Source: CAIYTF01 sp963664845
GTDB lineage: Bacteria; Bacteroidota; Ignavibacteria; Ignavibacteriales; Ignavibacteriaceae
Assembly (NCBI GenBank): GCA_963664845.1
Contig: OY761615.1
Coordinates: 3,658,001-3,722,000, forward strand
Direction: 5' to 3'
DNA: 64,000 nucleotides
Made by a program: the position numbers and the translations under genes. The notes under the pieces are model-generated. The model was not told the origin of the DNA. It worked only from the letters and a program-made list of their open reading frames with translations, and did no database searches. How positions within the stretch are numbered: the first letter of the stretch is position 1; the number at the start of each line of letters is the position of its first letter. This document shows, in pieces, positions 26,974 to 36,849 of this stretch.

Positions 26974-29973
26974 ATGAGAATGATCTATTTACTCGTAGTA
27001 TTATTCCCTATCAGCATTTTTGCTCAGGTAAACGGGCAAAGAAGTATTACGGAAGCACTTGATGAAGCCGGCCGGTTAAAGCCCGGCATATCGGGTTCGT
27101 TCAATTCTGAGGGCTACCAGATGGCCTATGGGCCAAATGGTGAACCGGTATTTCGAAACCCCGATGCGAAAACCAGTTCGAACACTTTTGCTTTTGGAAC
27201 CCTTGGAAGCGGAAGGATGGGGACTAACGCAGATATTAAGTGTATGGCCGCTGATGGACTCGGAAATATTTATGTCGGCGGCTCATTTACCATTGTTGGA
27301 GATGTAGCAGCCAATTTCATTGCAAGGTGGGATGGCAGTGCCTGGCACAGCCTGCCATGTGGAACTTCAAACGGAGTGAACAATGCTGTATACTCAATTG
27401 CGGCCAACGGAACAACAGTTTATTGCGGTGGTATTTTTACCACACTTGGGGATGGTTCTTCTGCAAAGTACATTGCAAAATGGAATGCGACTGCAAATAC
27501 CTGGTCCAATCTTCCTGTTGGCGCCTCAAACGGGCTTGGCAGCTCATGTGTAGCCGTCTGTATTAACGGATCCGATGTCTATGTCGGCGGAAATTTTACA
27601 ACGCTTGGTGATGGAACTTCCGCAAAATGCGTGGCAAAGTGGAATGAGACGACGAGCACTTGGTCAACATTGGCCAGCGGAGCCTCAAATGGAGTAAGCT
27701 CTCGGGTAAATGCAATTGCTGTCATCGGTTCCGATGTGTATTTGGGGGGCCAGTTTACCCTGCTTGGTGACGGAGCAACATCCGCAAATAGAATCGTCAA
27801 ATGGAATAACGGTACTTGGACCACGCTTCCAATCGATGCTTCGAACGGGGTCGCCGGTGAGGTCCAAACATTCGCTGTGAGTGGAACTGACCTTTATCTC
27901 GGAGGATTCTTTACCAAGCTCGGGAACTCTACCACAATTACAAATTACATCGCAAAATGGAACACGCTCACGAGTACCTGGTCAACTATTCCTTCCGGCG
28001 CCGGCTTCGGACTAAATGCCGCCGTGTACTTCCTTAAGGTAGTCGGGTCTGATCTATTTGTTGGCGGAAACTTTACGCTGCTGGGCGATGGCACCACATC
28101 AGCTAAATATATAGCGAAATGGAATATTTCAGCCGGAACCTGGTCAACTCTACCTAAAGGTGCCTCAAACGGGTTTAGCTCGGCGGTAATGAGCATTGGT
28201 TCACTTGGAACGGATGTTTATATTGGCGGGACGTTTGGGCTCTTCGGAGATAATACAACTGCTGCTTATTTTGTGAAATGGACGGGAAGCGCCTTATTGC
28301 CGGTCGGAACCAATTCAAGTGGAACCACAAATAGTGTTTATGCTGTAGCGGTAAATGGGACCGATATTTATATAGGCGGTATATTTATTTCTCTTCCGGA
28401 TGGAACAGTGGCGAACCGGATTGCCAAATGGAACGGAAGCAATTGGTCCACCCTGGGCGTTGGATCAACAAACGGCGTAAACGGGCAGGTAAGTGCAATT
28501 GCAGTAATCGGTACAGATGTTTATGTGGGAGGGGTTTTTACCTTGCTCGGTGACGGTGTAACATCGGCAAAATATATAGCCAAGTGGAATGGCAGTTCAT
28601 GGTCAGCACTTGTAAACGGTGCCTCCAACGGCCTTAATAGCACCGTTAATGCACTGGCCGTAATTGGAACAGATCTTTACGTGGGAGGTGCTTTCAATTT
28701 TCTTGGAGACGGCGTGACTTCGGCAAAATATATAGCAAAGTGGAATGGCAGCACTTGGTCAACACTGGCAAGCGGCACTTCCAATGGCGTAAGTGGTACC
28801 GTAAACGCACTTGCTGTCAGTGGTACGGCACTTTATGTAGGAGGTGCATTTAGCGGATTAGGCAACAATACTGGCGCCCTACATATTGCCAAATGGGATG
28901 TTTCGACCAGCACGTGGTCAACCCTGACAAGCGGTTCCTCAAACGGAGTAAATAGTACGGTAAGCGCCCTTGCGGTCAGCGGAACAACGCTATATGTCGG
29001 CGGCTCATTTACTGCGCTGGGTGATGGAACTTCTGCGCTTCGAATAGCAAAATGGAATGGAAGTGCCTGGTCAACCTTCCCAATTGGGGCTACAAATGGG
29101 CTCAGTGGTTCGGTTACTTCATTGGCTGTGGCAGGATCCAACGTATACATCGGGGGCACATTTGCGGCCCTTGGTGATGGCACGACTGCCGCGGTCCGCT
29201 TTGTCAAATGGAATGGAAACAGTTGGGAAATCCCGGCTAATGCCGCAAACAGTACTGTGCGCGCCCTGGCGTATAACTCTTCCGATCAGAAGCTGTACAT
29301 CGGCGGTACGTTTACCATACTCGGCGGAACAGTAGCAGCATATTACATCGGAACTCTAAAAGATGCCCCTGCAACACGCACGCTTGCGTTAACAGCGCTC
29401 ATACAAGGCCGATACAACGGAACTATATCGGTGCCCGACACGCTTACTGTCCTTTTACGTAAAAACTGGTACCCCTACGACATCGCCGATTCAGCCACCA
29501 CCTATGCCGATCCAACAGGGGCTTGTACAGTTACCTTCACGGGGAATTCAATATCAGACTCTTCATACTATATCGTGGTTAAACACAGAGGCAGTATAGA
29601 AACCTGGAGCGCTGATGGCGTCGCCTTCACCGGTGGTTCAGCATCATACGATTTTACCACCTTAATTTTCCAGGCTTATGGCAATAATTTAATTCAGGTT
29701 GGTTCCAAATACTGTATTTATACCGGTGATGTGGACGCATCGGGCTTCATAGACAATAACGATCTTTTGCTGATTGATAATGCTGCGTTTGTTTTTACGA
29801 GCGGGTATGTTATTTTCGATGTTGATGGAACCGGCTTTGTTGACAACAACGATCTGTTGTTATGTGATAACAATGCATATAATTTTGTGGCAAAGAAAAC
29901 TCCCTTAACACCATCGCGAAATTCCCCAATGCCACTCCGCCGATATCATGACCGGGTAGAAAACAGGCAGTAA
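26974..29973 (+). CDS. Secreted 14-repeat beta-propeller-like protein with dockerin-like end
   Basis: A 999-residue exported protein. The signal peptide covers about residues 1-18 (IYLLVVLFPISIFAQ). Residues about 95-795 hold 14 repeats of 50-54 residues, each with a YVGGxFTxLGDG core followed by IAKWN, TWSTL and GASNGV. The GG motifs fall near residues 100, 150, 203, 256, 308, 362, 416, 466, 517, 569, 621, 674, 725 and 775. Fourteen repeats could make two seven-bladed propellers. Residues about 800-910 are a beta-sandwich-like module, followed by two calcium loops, D919-D930 and D949-D960, of the form DVDxxGFxDNND, as in dockerins. There is no PNPF sorting tail. A surface or adhesive role is inferred. 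Confidence 0.88.
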   Translation: MRMIYLLVVLFPISIFAQVNGQRSITEALDEAGRLKPGISGSFNSEGYQMAYGPNGEPVFRNPDAKTSSNTFAFGTLGSGRMGTNADIKCMAADGLGNIYVGGSFTIVGDVAANFIARWDGSAWHSLPCGTSNGVNNAVYSIAANGTTVYCGGIFTTLGDGSSAKYIAKWNATANTWSNLPVGASNGLGSSCVAVCINGSDVYVGGNFTTLGDGTSAKCVAKWNETTSTWSTLASGASNGVSSRVNAIAVIGSDVYLGGQFTLLGDGATSANRIVKWNNGTWTTLPIDASNGVAGEVQTFAVSGTDLYLGGFFTKLGNSTTITNYIAKWNTLTSTWSTIPSGAGFGLNAAVYFLKVVGSDLFVGGNFTLLGDGTTSAKYIAKWNISAGTWSTLPKGASNGFSSAVMSIGSLGTDVYIGGTFGLFGDNTTAAYFVKWTGSALLPVGTNSSGTTNSVYAVAVNGTDIYIGGIFISLPDGTVANRIAKWNGSNWSTLGVGSTNGVNGQVSAIAVIGTDVYVGGVFTLLGDGVTSAKYIAKWNGSSWSALVNGASNGLNSTVNALAVIGTDLYVGGAFNFLGDGVTSAKYIAKWNGSTWSTLASGTSNGVSGTVNALAVSGTALYVGGAFSGLGNNTGALHIAKWDVSTSTWSTLTSGSSNGVNSTVSALAVSGTTLYVGGSFTALGDGTSALRIAKWNGSAWSTFPIGATNGLSGSVTSLAVAGSNVYIGGTFAALGDGTTAAVRFVKWNGNSWEIPANAANSTVRALAYNSSDQKLYIGGTFTILGGTVAAYYIGTLKDAPATRTLALTALIQGRYNGTISVPDTLTVLLRKNWYPYDIADSATTYADPTGACTVTFTGNSISDSSYYIVVKHRGSIETWSADGVAFTGGSASYDFTTLIFQAYGNNLIQVGSKYCIYTGDVDASGFIDNNDLLLIDNAAFVFTSGYVIFDVDGTGFVDNNDLLLCDNNAYNFVAKKTPLTPSRNSPMPLRRYHDRVENRQ
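27271..29313 (+). repeat. In-gene tandem repeat, 14 units of about 156 bp
   Basis: The repeats of the 999-residue protein are visible in DNA as recurring words such as ATAGCAAAATGGAATG, GGTGATGGAAC and GGAGGTGC. Units differ at many silent positions, so the array is old rather than a recent expansion; units 9-11 (about 28500-28870) are the most alike and may have exchanged sequence most recently. Confidence 0.85.
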
Positions 29974-30019
29974 AACCGTTGCAGGACTCTGCTTTCAGTT
30001 TATAGACACACAGAAAATG

Positions 30020-30050
30020 GCCGGGTTGTATTTGCAGCCTGGCTTTTTCT
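30020..30050 (+). terminator. Rho-independent terminator
   Basis: GCCGGGTT (30020-30027) pairs with AGCCTGGC (30036-30043) across an 8-base loop, followed by TTTTTCTTT. It ends the transcript of the repeat protein. The remaining intergenic DNA to 30333 shows nothing else that I recognise except the AACGGAGAAC ribosome-binding region before aceE. Confidence 0.8.
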
Positions 30051-30333
30051 TTGCTGTTGCAAGCAAGGGCGGTACCAAAGGCAAATCACTGAGATTCAAA
30101 TAGGTTGTTTCTCTCTATGTCTCCCCGCGTTTTTACCGATCACCGGATTTACGGACTGGATTCGTACGTCCCGATTCTTTGATTCCTAACCGCTTTTTGT
30201 TAAATTTACAACTTATGTGATTAAATCCCTTCCCCGGTGTGTGTGTGAGTAGTTTTCTTTGTTTTTTGCAAAAAAGATGAACTATTTTGTCCGGGAAATG
30301 ATTTTTAAATAGTATAACGGAGAACTAAAAATT

Positions 30334-33003
30334 ATGACCAATGACGATATTATCAATAATATAAGTGATGTAGAGAACGAAGAGTGGCTTTACTCATTAG
30401 ATTACGTACTTAAGAACGGTGGTCCGAAGAGGGTTGTGGAAATACTCCAACAGCTTCAAATCCGTGCTCACAAGGCCGGTGTCGAGGTCCCCTTTACCGC
30501 AAATACGCCTTATATTAATTCAATACCACGTGAAAAACAACAACCTTATCCAGGTGACCGGGAAATTGAACGCCGGATAAAGAGCATTGTCCGCTGGAAT
30601 GCCATGGCAATGGTGGTGAAAGCCAACAAGAACGAGAGCGGGGTAGGCGGACATATTTCCACCTATGCTTCTGCGGCCACGCTTCTTGAAATTGGCTTCA
30701 ACCACTTTTTCCAGGGCAAAGGCGACAATCACGAAGGTGATTTAATATTTTTCCAGGGGCACGCTTCACCTGGAGTTTATGCCCGTGCATTCCTTGAGGG
30801 CAGAATTACCCAGCAGCAATTGATTAACTTCAGACGTGAACTGCAGCCGGGAGGCGGGCTCTCTTCCTATCCGCACCCTTGGCTGATGCCGGATTTTTGG
30901 GAATTCCCAACCGTATCCATGGGGCTTGGCCCGATCATGGCAATTTACCAGGCGCGTTTCAATCGCTATCTGGAGGATCGCGGACTGAAACCAAAGCAAG
31001 GCAAAGTGTGGGCATTTCTTGGAGACGGTGAAACTGATGAACCGGAAACACTTGGCGCTATTACGCTTGCGTCCCGGGAAAAACTTGATAACCTCATCTT
31101 TGTTATTAACTGTAATCTCCAGCGCCTTGATGGTCCTGTGCGTGGAAATGGAAAGATCATTCAGGAACTGGAAGCTGCTTTCCGCGGTGCAGGTTGGAAT
31201 GTCATTAAAGTTATCTGGGGCAGTTCATGGGATCCTCTGTTTGATGCGGATGTTAACGGCAAACTGGTTCAGCGTATGAATGAAGTTGTCGATGGTCAGT
31301 ATCAGAAATATTCAGTTGAATCAGGGGCCTATTTCAGAAGTGAATTTTTTGGCAAAGACCCGGAACTGTTAAAAATGGTTGAACACCTTTCCGATGAACA
31401 ACTCCACGAGATGAGACGTGGCGGACATGATCCGGAAAAAGTGTACGCCGCTTTCAAAGCAGCAGTGGAACACACGGGCCAGCCAACGGTTATTCTTGCC
31501 AAAACGATCAAAGGTTATGGACTGGGCGAAAGCGGTGAAGGTAAAAACATCTCGCACCAGCAAAAGAAATTAAATGAAGATGAATTACGGGAATTCAGAA
31601 CCAGATTCGGAATCCCTATCTCCGATGAAGATGTAGCATCAACACCATTTTATAAGCCTGCAGAAGACAGCCACGAAATGAAATACATTCGTGAACGCAG
31701 GGAAAAGTTGAATGGATATGTCCCCAGCAGAAAAGTTGACATTCTTCCCATTAAAACACCTGATGAAGCTCTTTTCGAAGAGTTCTATGAAGGAACAGCA
31801 GAAGGGAGAGATGCATCAACAACCATGGTATTTGTCCGCATTCTTGCCAAACTGCTGCGTGACAAGGAAATTGGAAAGCTTATCGTTCCTATTGTTCCCG
31901 ATGAAGCCAGAACGTTTGGTATGGAAGCACTCTTTCGCCAGATAGGAATTTATTCACACGTCGGTCAACTCTATGAACCTGTTGACAAAGACAGCCTTCT
32001 GTATTACAAAGAAGCCAAAAACGGGCAGATACTTGAAGAGGGGATCACCGAAGCTGGTGGTATGTCCTCTTTCATTGCTGCCGGAACATCCTATGCTAAT
32101 CATGGGAAGAACATGATCCCGTTTTTCGTATACTATTCCATGTTCGGAATGCAGCGCATCGGCGATCTTGTTTGGGCTGCCGGCGACATGCGCACCAAAG
32201 GATTCCTGGTTGGTGGAACAGCCGGAAGGACCACACTCAACGGTGAGGGCTTGCAGCACCAGGATGGGCACAGCCACTTGCTTGCGTATTCGGTTCCTAA
32301 CCTTATTTGCTATGATCCTGCCTATGCATATGAAATTGCAGTGATCATTCGCGACGGTATTCGCAGAATGTACGAAGAACAGGAAAGTGTTTTCTATTAT
32401 ATCACGGTAATGAATGAAAACTACCAAATGCCTCCCATGCCGGAAGGAGCAAAGGAAGGCATTATCAAGGGTATGTATAAGTTGAAACCTGCAGCAAAGA
32501 AAGGCAAACTGAAAGCACATCTCTTTGGATCAGGTACAATTCTGAATGAAGTGGTGAAAGCGCAGACCATTCTTGAGAATTATGATGTGGCTGCCGATGT
32601 TTGGAGCGTTACCAGTTATAAGGAATTAAGGAAAGATGGCCTGGATTGTGAGCGTTGGAATATGCTGCATCCAACAGAACCGCCCAAAGTTCCTTACGTA
32701 ACTTCTTTGTTTGACGTCAAAGATGATGCGGTGTTTGTTGCATCATCAGATTATGTCAAGACACTTCCTGATTCAATTTCCAAATGGCTGCCAAAGAGTG
32801 TGGTTGCGCTTGGCACAGACGGATTTGGCAGAAGTGAAGGACGCAGGGAATTGCGCGACTTCTTTGAAGTGGATGCGCGGTACGTTGCGGTTGCTGCGCT
32901 GTACGCTCTGTCAAAAGAAGGGAAAATTAAGGCAAGCGTTGTGGCCAAAGCCATCAAAGAGCTTGAGATCAATCCTGAAAAACTTAATCCGATGATTTCG
33001 TAG
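30334..33003 (+). CDS. aceE: Pyruvate dehydrogenase E1 component, homodimeric type
   Basis: An 889-residue thiamine-diphosphate enzyme that decarboxylates pyruvate and passes the acetyl group to lipoyl-E2. Visible motifs are GHISTYASAATLLEIGFNHF, QGHASPGVYARAFLEGR, the ThDP site GDGETDEPE...NCNLQRLDGPV (about 230-268), and in the second half VPIVPDEARTFGME, EGITEAGGMSSFIAAGTSYA and LNGEGLQHQDGHSHL. Size and order match the AceE (E. coli-like) alpha2 type rather than the split alpha/beta E1. It is first in an aceE-aceF-[GxxExxY]-lpdA cluster, with a 12-base gap to aceF. Confidence 0.97.
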   Translation: MTNDDIINNISDVENEEWLYSLDYVLKNGGPKRVVEILQQLQIRAHKAGVEVPFTANTPYINSIPREKQQPYPGDREIERRIKSIVRWNAMAMVVKANKNESGVGGHISTYASAATLLEIGFNHFFQGKGDNHEGDLIFFQGHASPGVYARAFLEGRITQQQLINFRRELQPGGGLSSYPHPWLMPDFWEFPTVSMGLGPIMAIYQARFNRYLEDRGLKPKQGKVWAFLGDGETDEPETLGAITLASREKLDNLIFVINCNLQRLDGPVRGNGKIIQELEAAFRGAGWNVIKVIWGSSWDPLFDADVNGKLVQRMNEVVDGQYQKYSVESGAYFRSEFFGKDPELLKMVEHLSDEQLHEMRRGGHDPEKVYAAFKAAVEHTGQPTVILAKTIKGYGLGESGEGKNISHQQKKLNEDELREFRTRFGIPISDEDVASTPFYKPAEDSHEMKYIRERREKLNGYVPSRKVDILPIKTPDEALFEEFYEGTAEGRDASTTMVFVRILAKLLRDKEIGKLIVPIVPDEARTFGMEALFRQIGIYSHVGQLYEPVDKDSLLYYKEAKNGQILEEGITEAGGMSSFIAAGTSYANHGKNMIPFFVYYSMFGMQRIGDLVWAAGDMRTKGFLVGGTAGRTTLNGEGLQHQDGHSHLLAYSVPNLICYDPAYAYEIAVIIRDGIRRMYEEQESVFYYITVMNENYQMPPMPEGAKEGIIKGMYKLKPAAKKGKLKAHLFGSGTILNEVVKAQTILENYDVAADVWSVTSYKELRKDGLDCERWNMLHPTEPPKVPYVTSLFDVKDDAVFVASSDYVKTLPDSISKWLPKSVVALGTDGFGRSEGRRELRDFFEVDARYVAVAALYALSKEGKIKASVVAKAIKELEINPEKLNPMIS

Positions 33004-33015
33004 GAAGAATTTATT

Positions 33016-34689
33016 ATGGCAAAAGAATTTATGCTCCCCGAGCTTGGAGAAAATATTGAAGCGGCTGATGTACTTCATGTCCTTGTAAAAAAAGGTGACC
33101 TGGTTGAAGTTGATCAGCCTGTGTTGGAAATTGAAACAGACAAAGCAACTATTGAAGTCCCCGCTTCATTCGCGGGACGGATTAAAGAAGTATATGTCAA
33201 GGATGGCGAAAAGGTAAAAGTGGGACAGGTGGTCTATACTGTTGAGGCAGTTGATGCAATCGGTGTTACGGTACCTGAACCTGCGGCTCCCGCGGCCGTT
33301 GTTGAAACAGCAACTGAAGAAGCGGCCGTTATTGCAGCTCCTGCTGCCCCGGATGTACCGGTACATTCAGGCGAGGCTGTTTTTCTTGAAATGAAACTGC
33401 CTGACTTAGGCGAGAACATTGCTTCTGCAGATGTGTTAAAGATCAATGTGAAGGTTGGTGATGTCTTAAACATTGATGAAACGGTGCTTGAAATAGAAAC
33501 CGATAAAGCCACGATTGAAGTACCCTCTACGGTAAGTGGAACAGTTGTCGAGGTTTATTTAAAAGACGGTGACAAAGCCACTGTTGGTCAGGTCATTCTA
33601 AAAGTAAGTTCACAGCCCGTTGCGGTTGCTGCACCGGTCCCAGTCCCCGTTGTTGAAAAGGCACCGGCACAAAAGCCCCAGGCCGCACCGTCTGCCCCAC
33701 CTTCTCCGGTTAAGGAAATAGTTAAATCATCTGCACGTTTTGTCCCGGTTGATTCACAACCGCCCATTTTAGCTAATCCCGCGCCCGCGGCCCCTTCTGT
33801 GCGCAGAATTGCCCGTGAACTTGGGGTTAATATTAATAATGTCAAAGGCACAGGCGAACACGGACGCATTTCAATGGATGATGTTAAGGCTTATGTGAAA
33901 AGTCTTAATCTTGAAGCAAGAGCCTCAAGTGGGGGCGCTATTGGACTTGGCATTAAGGCGGAGAGTCTGCCTGACTTCACAAAGTTTGGTCCGGTTGAAG
34001 TGCAAACAATGTCAAATATCCGCGCGAAGACCGCTGAACATTTAAGCTATGCATGGGCTACCATTCCTCATGTTACGCAATTCGATAAAGCCGACATTAC
34101 GGATCTCGAAAATTTACGCAAGTATCTTGCCCCGGGAGTTGAAGCTAAAGGCGGCAAACTTACGGTGACGGCAATACTCATCAGGGTTATTGCATCAGCC
34201 CTGAAGCAATTCCCGAATTTTAATTCGAGTGTTGATCTTGAGAAGAAAGAGATTATTTATAAAAAGTATGTCAATGTTGGTGTAGCTGTTGATACAGAGC
34301 GAGGGCTCATTGTCCCTGTCATTCGTAATGTCGACAAAAAAAATGTCACCGAAATCTGCATTGATATGAACGCCATTTCTGCCAAAGCAAAAGCACGGAA
34401 GATAAGTCCAGACGATCTGCAGGGTGGATGTTTTACCATTTCCAATCTTGGTGGTATTGGCGGAACCTATTTTACGCCAATAGTTAATTCACCGGAGGTC
34501 GCAATTCTTGGTGTTTCCCGCGGAGTGATGGAACAGGTATATAAGAACGGGCAGTTTGTGCCGCGTCTTATGCTTCCCTTATCCTTGTCATACGATCACC
34601 GTATCATCGACGGTGCGGATGCAATTCGCTTCCTGCGTTGGGTGATCGAAGCCCTTGAACAGCCATTGAAGCTGTTGATTGAAGGGTAA
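33016..34689 (+). CDS. aceF: Dihydrolipoamide acetyltransferase (PDH E2)
   Basis: A 557-residue E2 core protein. Two lipoyl domains (about 3-77 and 124-198) each carry the lipoylation motif EIETDKATIEVP, with acceptor lysines K43 and K164. They are joined by Ala/Pro-rich flexible linkers. A peripheral subunit-binding domain lies at about 259-295 (SVRRIARELGVNINNVKGTG), and the catalytic acetyltransferase domain runs from about 325 to the end, with SYDHRIIDGADAIRFL providing the active-site His and Asp. It transfers acetyl groups to CoA. It lies between aceE and, after an insertion, lpdA. Confidence 0.97.
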   Translation: MAKEFMLPELGENIEAADVLHVLVKKGDLVEVDQPVLEIETDKATIEVPASFAGRIKEVYVKDGEKVKVGQVVYTVEAVDAIGVTVPEPAAPAAVVETATEEAAVIAAPAAPDVPVHSGEAVFLEMKLPDLGENIASADVLKINVKVGDVLNIDETVLEIETDKATIEVPSTVSGTVVEVYLKDGDKATVGQVILKVSSQPVAVAAPVPVPVVEKAPAQKPQAAPSAPPSPVKEIVKSSARFVPVDSQPPILANPAPAAPSVRRIARELGVNINNVKGTGEHGRISMDDVKAYVKSLNLEARASSGGAIGLGIKAESLPDFTKFGPVEVQTMSNIRAKTAEHLSYAWATIPHVTQFDKADITDLENLRKYLAPGVEAKGGKLTVTAILIRVIASALKQFPNFNSSVDLEKKEIIYKKYVNVGVAVDTERGLIVPVIRNVDKKNVTEICIDMNAISAKAKARKISPDDLQGGCFTISNLGGIGGTYFTPIVNSPEVAILGVSRGVMEQVYKNGQFVPRLMLPLSLSYDHRIIDGADAIRFLRWVIEALEQPLKLLIEG

Positions 34690-34725
34690 TATTTAGCTCA
34701 GCATTCTCGCGCTAAAATCGAAATT

Positions 34726-34802
34726 AAACGCAAAGAGCGCAAAGAGAATCGCGAAGATTAATCTCTGCGTGCTCTGCGCCTTCTTAGCGAACTTTGCGTT
34801 AA
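34726..34802. repeat. CGCAAAG inverted repeat preceding the GxxExxY gene
   Basis: The left arm (34726-34760) has ACGCAAAGAGCGCAAAGAG, and the right arm (34761-34802) has CTCTGCG, CTCTGCGCC and CTTTGCGTT. AACGCAAAG (34727-34735) and CTTTGCGTT (34792-34800) are exact complements. Elements with this CGCAAAG composition are commonly seen beside GxxExxY genes in diverse bacteria. An AT-rich hairpin AAAACTC/GAGTTTT (34801-34807, 34820-34826) follows. Confidence 0.8.
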
Positions 34803-34853
34803 AACTCTGAAAATATTTTGAGTTTTGATTAACATAAATTATGGGAGCTTATC

Positions 34854-35231
34854 ATGTATGAGAATGATATTTCCTCAATTATTGTTGATTCTGCACTTAG
34901 GATTCACAAGCCACTGGGCCCTGGTTTATTGGAGTCAGTATACGAAAAATGCTTGGCATATGAGCTAAATAAGAAGGGGCTTTCAATCGAGGTGCAACGG
35001 GGAATCCCCCTCTCTTATTATGATGTTTATCTTGATTGTGGGTATCGCGCGGATATAATTGTTGAGAATAAAGTCATTGTTGAAATAAAATCTGTAGAGG
35101 CGCTGAATGACGTTCATCTTGCACAGATATTAACATACTTACGATTATCAGGCTGTAAGCTGGGGCTGTTAATAAATTTTAATGTCTGCTTGCTCAAAGA
35201 AGGTATTCGTAGAGTTGTGAATGGATTGTAG
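34854..35231 (+). CDS. GxxExxY family protein
   Basis: A 125-residue protein with the name-giving motif GLLESVYEKCLAYEL (about 22-36), then VQRGIPLSYYD, GYRADIIVENKVIVEIKSVE and a closing LLINFNV segment. The D-x-x-V and E-x-K arrangement resembles a PD-(D/E)xK nuclease core, so a nuclease-like fold is plausible, but the family function is unknown. It sits between aceF and lpdA in the same direction, preceded by a GGGAG ribosome-binding site and the CGCAAAG hairpin. It looks like a transferred cassette inserted in an otherwise standard operon. Confidence 0.88.
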   Translation: MYENDISSIIVDSALRIHKPLGPGLLESVYEKCLAYELNKKGLSIEVQRGIPLSYYDVYLDCGYRADIIVENKVIVEIKSVEALNDVHLAQILTYLRLSGCKLGLLINFNVCLLKEGIRRVVNGL

Positions 35232-35287
35232 AAGATTACTGTTTATAAAAATCATTAAAAAATAGTATTTAGTAAGGATAGAATAAC

Positions 35288-36697
35288 ATGAGTTCAAAAT
35301 TGGTAGTTATCGGTGCGGGCCCCGGTGGATATGCAGCGGCATTTCACGCGGCTGATCTTGGGATGCAGGTAACACTTATAGACAAAGAAATGAATCCCGG
35401 CGGCGTGTGTTTATACCGTGGTTGTATTCCCTCCAAGGCACTGCTTCACGTTGCAAAGCTTATTGATGAAACGCATGAAGCTGCAAAATGGGGTGTCGAA
35501 TTCGGTGAGCCGAAAATCAATCTCGATAAGTTGCGCGACTTTAAAAACAACGTCGTTAAAAAGTTAACCGGCGGTTTGGGAGTTCTCTCAAAACAGCGGA
35601 AGATCAATTATGTGCAGGGTATGGCGAAATTCCTTTCTTCAAATAAACTTGAAATTGAAAAAGCCGACGGCACGAAAGAAGAACTTGAATTTGAAAACGT
35701 AATCGTCGCAATTGGCTCTGTGATTGCAAATGTTCCCTCTCTTATGATTAACAGCAAACGGTTGCTGAACTCAACCACGGCGCTTGATTTGCCGGAAATT
35801 CCAAAACGCTTACTGGTAATCGGTGGCGGCTATATTGGTCTTGAACTTGGTTCGGTCTATCAGGCGTTGGGCAGCAAAGTTTCGGTTGTGGAAATGACCG
35901 CGGGTCTTCTCCCCGGTGCCGACCGTGATCTGGTCTCTTTCCTCGAAAGAAGGATAACCCCAAAATTTGAAAGGATCATGCTCAGTTCAAAAGTTGCCGG
36001 ATTGAAAGAAGTTGAAAACGGCATTACTGTTTCTATGGTAGATAAAGACGGTAAGGCGTTTGAAGATACATTTGATTATGTGCTCATGTCGATTGGAAGA
36101 AAACCGGTAACAGCCGGTCTGGGATTGGAAAACACTAAAGTTACAGTAAATCAACGCGGCTTCATTGAAGTTGACAAGCAACTGAGAACGCAGGATCCGC
36201 ATATCTTTGCAATCGGGGATATCGCGGGTGACCCGATGCTTGCACACAAGGCTTCGCACGAAGCGCGTGTGGCAGTCGAAGTGATCTTGGGACATAAAGC
36301 AGCATTTGAACCGCGTGCTATTCCTGCCGTGGTGTTCACTGACCCTGAAATAGCATGGGCCGGTTTAACTGAAACACAGGCAAGGGAATTAAAAATTCCG
36401 CATGAAGTGGCTAAATTCCCTTGGGCAGCGGCAAGCCGTGCTACAACTCTTGACAGATCGGATGGAGTTACGAAACTCATTATTGAACCCGGTACCGAAC
36501 GTATTTTGGGTGTGGCTGTTTGCGGCCCCGGCGCCGGTGAACTGATAGCTGAAGGCACTCTTGCCATCGAAATGGGCGCTACTGCAACCGATTTAAAGTT
36601 GACAATACATCCGCATCCAACACTTTCGGAAACTGTGATGGAAGCAGCAGAGGTGTTTTTTGGAGAGAGCACACATATCTATCGGCCCAAAAAATAG
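35288..36697 (+). CDS. lpdA: Dihydrolipoamide dehydrogenase (PDH E3)
   Basis: A 469-residue FAD-dependent disulfide reductase that reoxidises dihydrolipoyl groups with NAD. N-terminal VVIGAGPGGYAAAFHAADLG binds FAD; GGVCLYRGCIPSKALLH carries the redox cysteines C41 and C46; VIGGGYIGLELGSVYQALG binds NAD; IFAIGDIAGDPMLAHKA is the second FAD motif; and the C-terminal HPHPTLSE provides the catalytic His of the partner subunit. It completes the pyruvate dehydrogenase operon, 56 bases after the GxxExxY gene. NADH made here could feed the HydABC hydrogenase. Confidence 0.97.
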   Translation: MSSKLVVIGAGPGGYAAAFHAADLGMQVTLIDKEMNPGGVCLYRGCIPSKALLHVAKLIDETHEAAKWGVEFGEPKINLDKLRDFKNNVVKKLTGGLGVLSKQRKINYVQGMAKFLSSNKLEIEKADGTKEELEFENVIVAIGSVIANVPSLMINSKRLLNSTTALDLPEIPKRLLVIGGGYIGLELGSVYQALGSKVSVVEMTAGLLPGADRDLVSFLERRITPKFERIMLSSKVAGLKEVENGITVSMVDKDGKAFEDTFDYVLMSIGRKPVTAGLGLENTKVTVNQRGFIEVDKQLRTQDPHIFAIGDIAGDPMLAHKASHEARVAVEVILGHKAAFEPRAIPAVVFTDPEIAWAGLTETQARELKIPHEVAKFPWAAASRATTLDRSDGVTKLIIEPGTERILGVAVCGPGAGELIAEGTLAIEMGATATDLKLTIHPHPTLSETVMEAAEVFFGESTHIYRPKK

Positions 36698-36849
36698 ACA
36701 CTGGTATTCCGCCTATTTGATATGAACTTAATAAATATTGGATGGGTTTCATCCAACATCAATAAAGATTAAGCAATAGAGATGGTAAAGTAAATTGAAA
36801 TTTGCACAGAAAAGAACTGAAAACGACGGAAACAAATAACATTTTTACG

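Noticed and set aside
26974..29973. CRISPR-like repetition
   Set aside because: The 156-bp repeats encode protein blades in frame, with many silent differences; spacers and palindromic repeats are absent.
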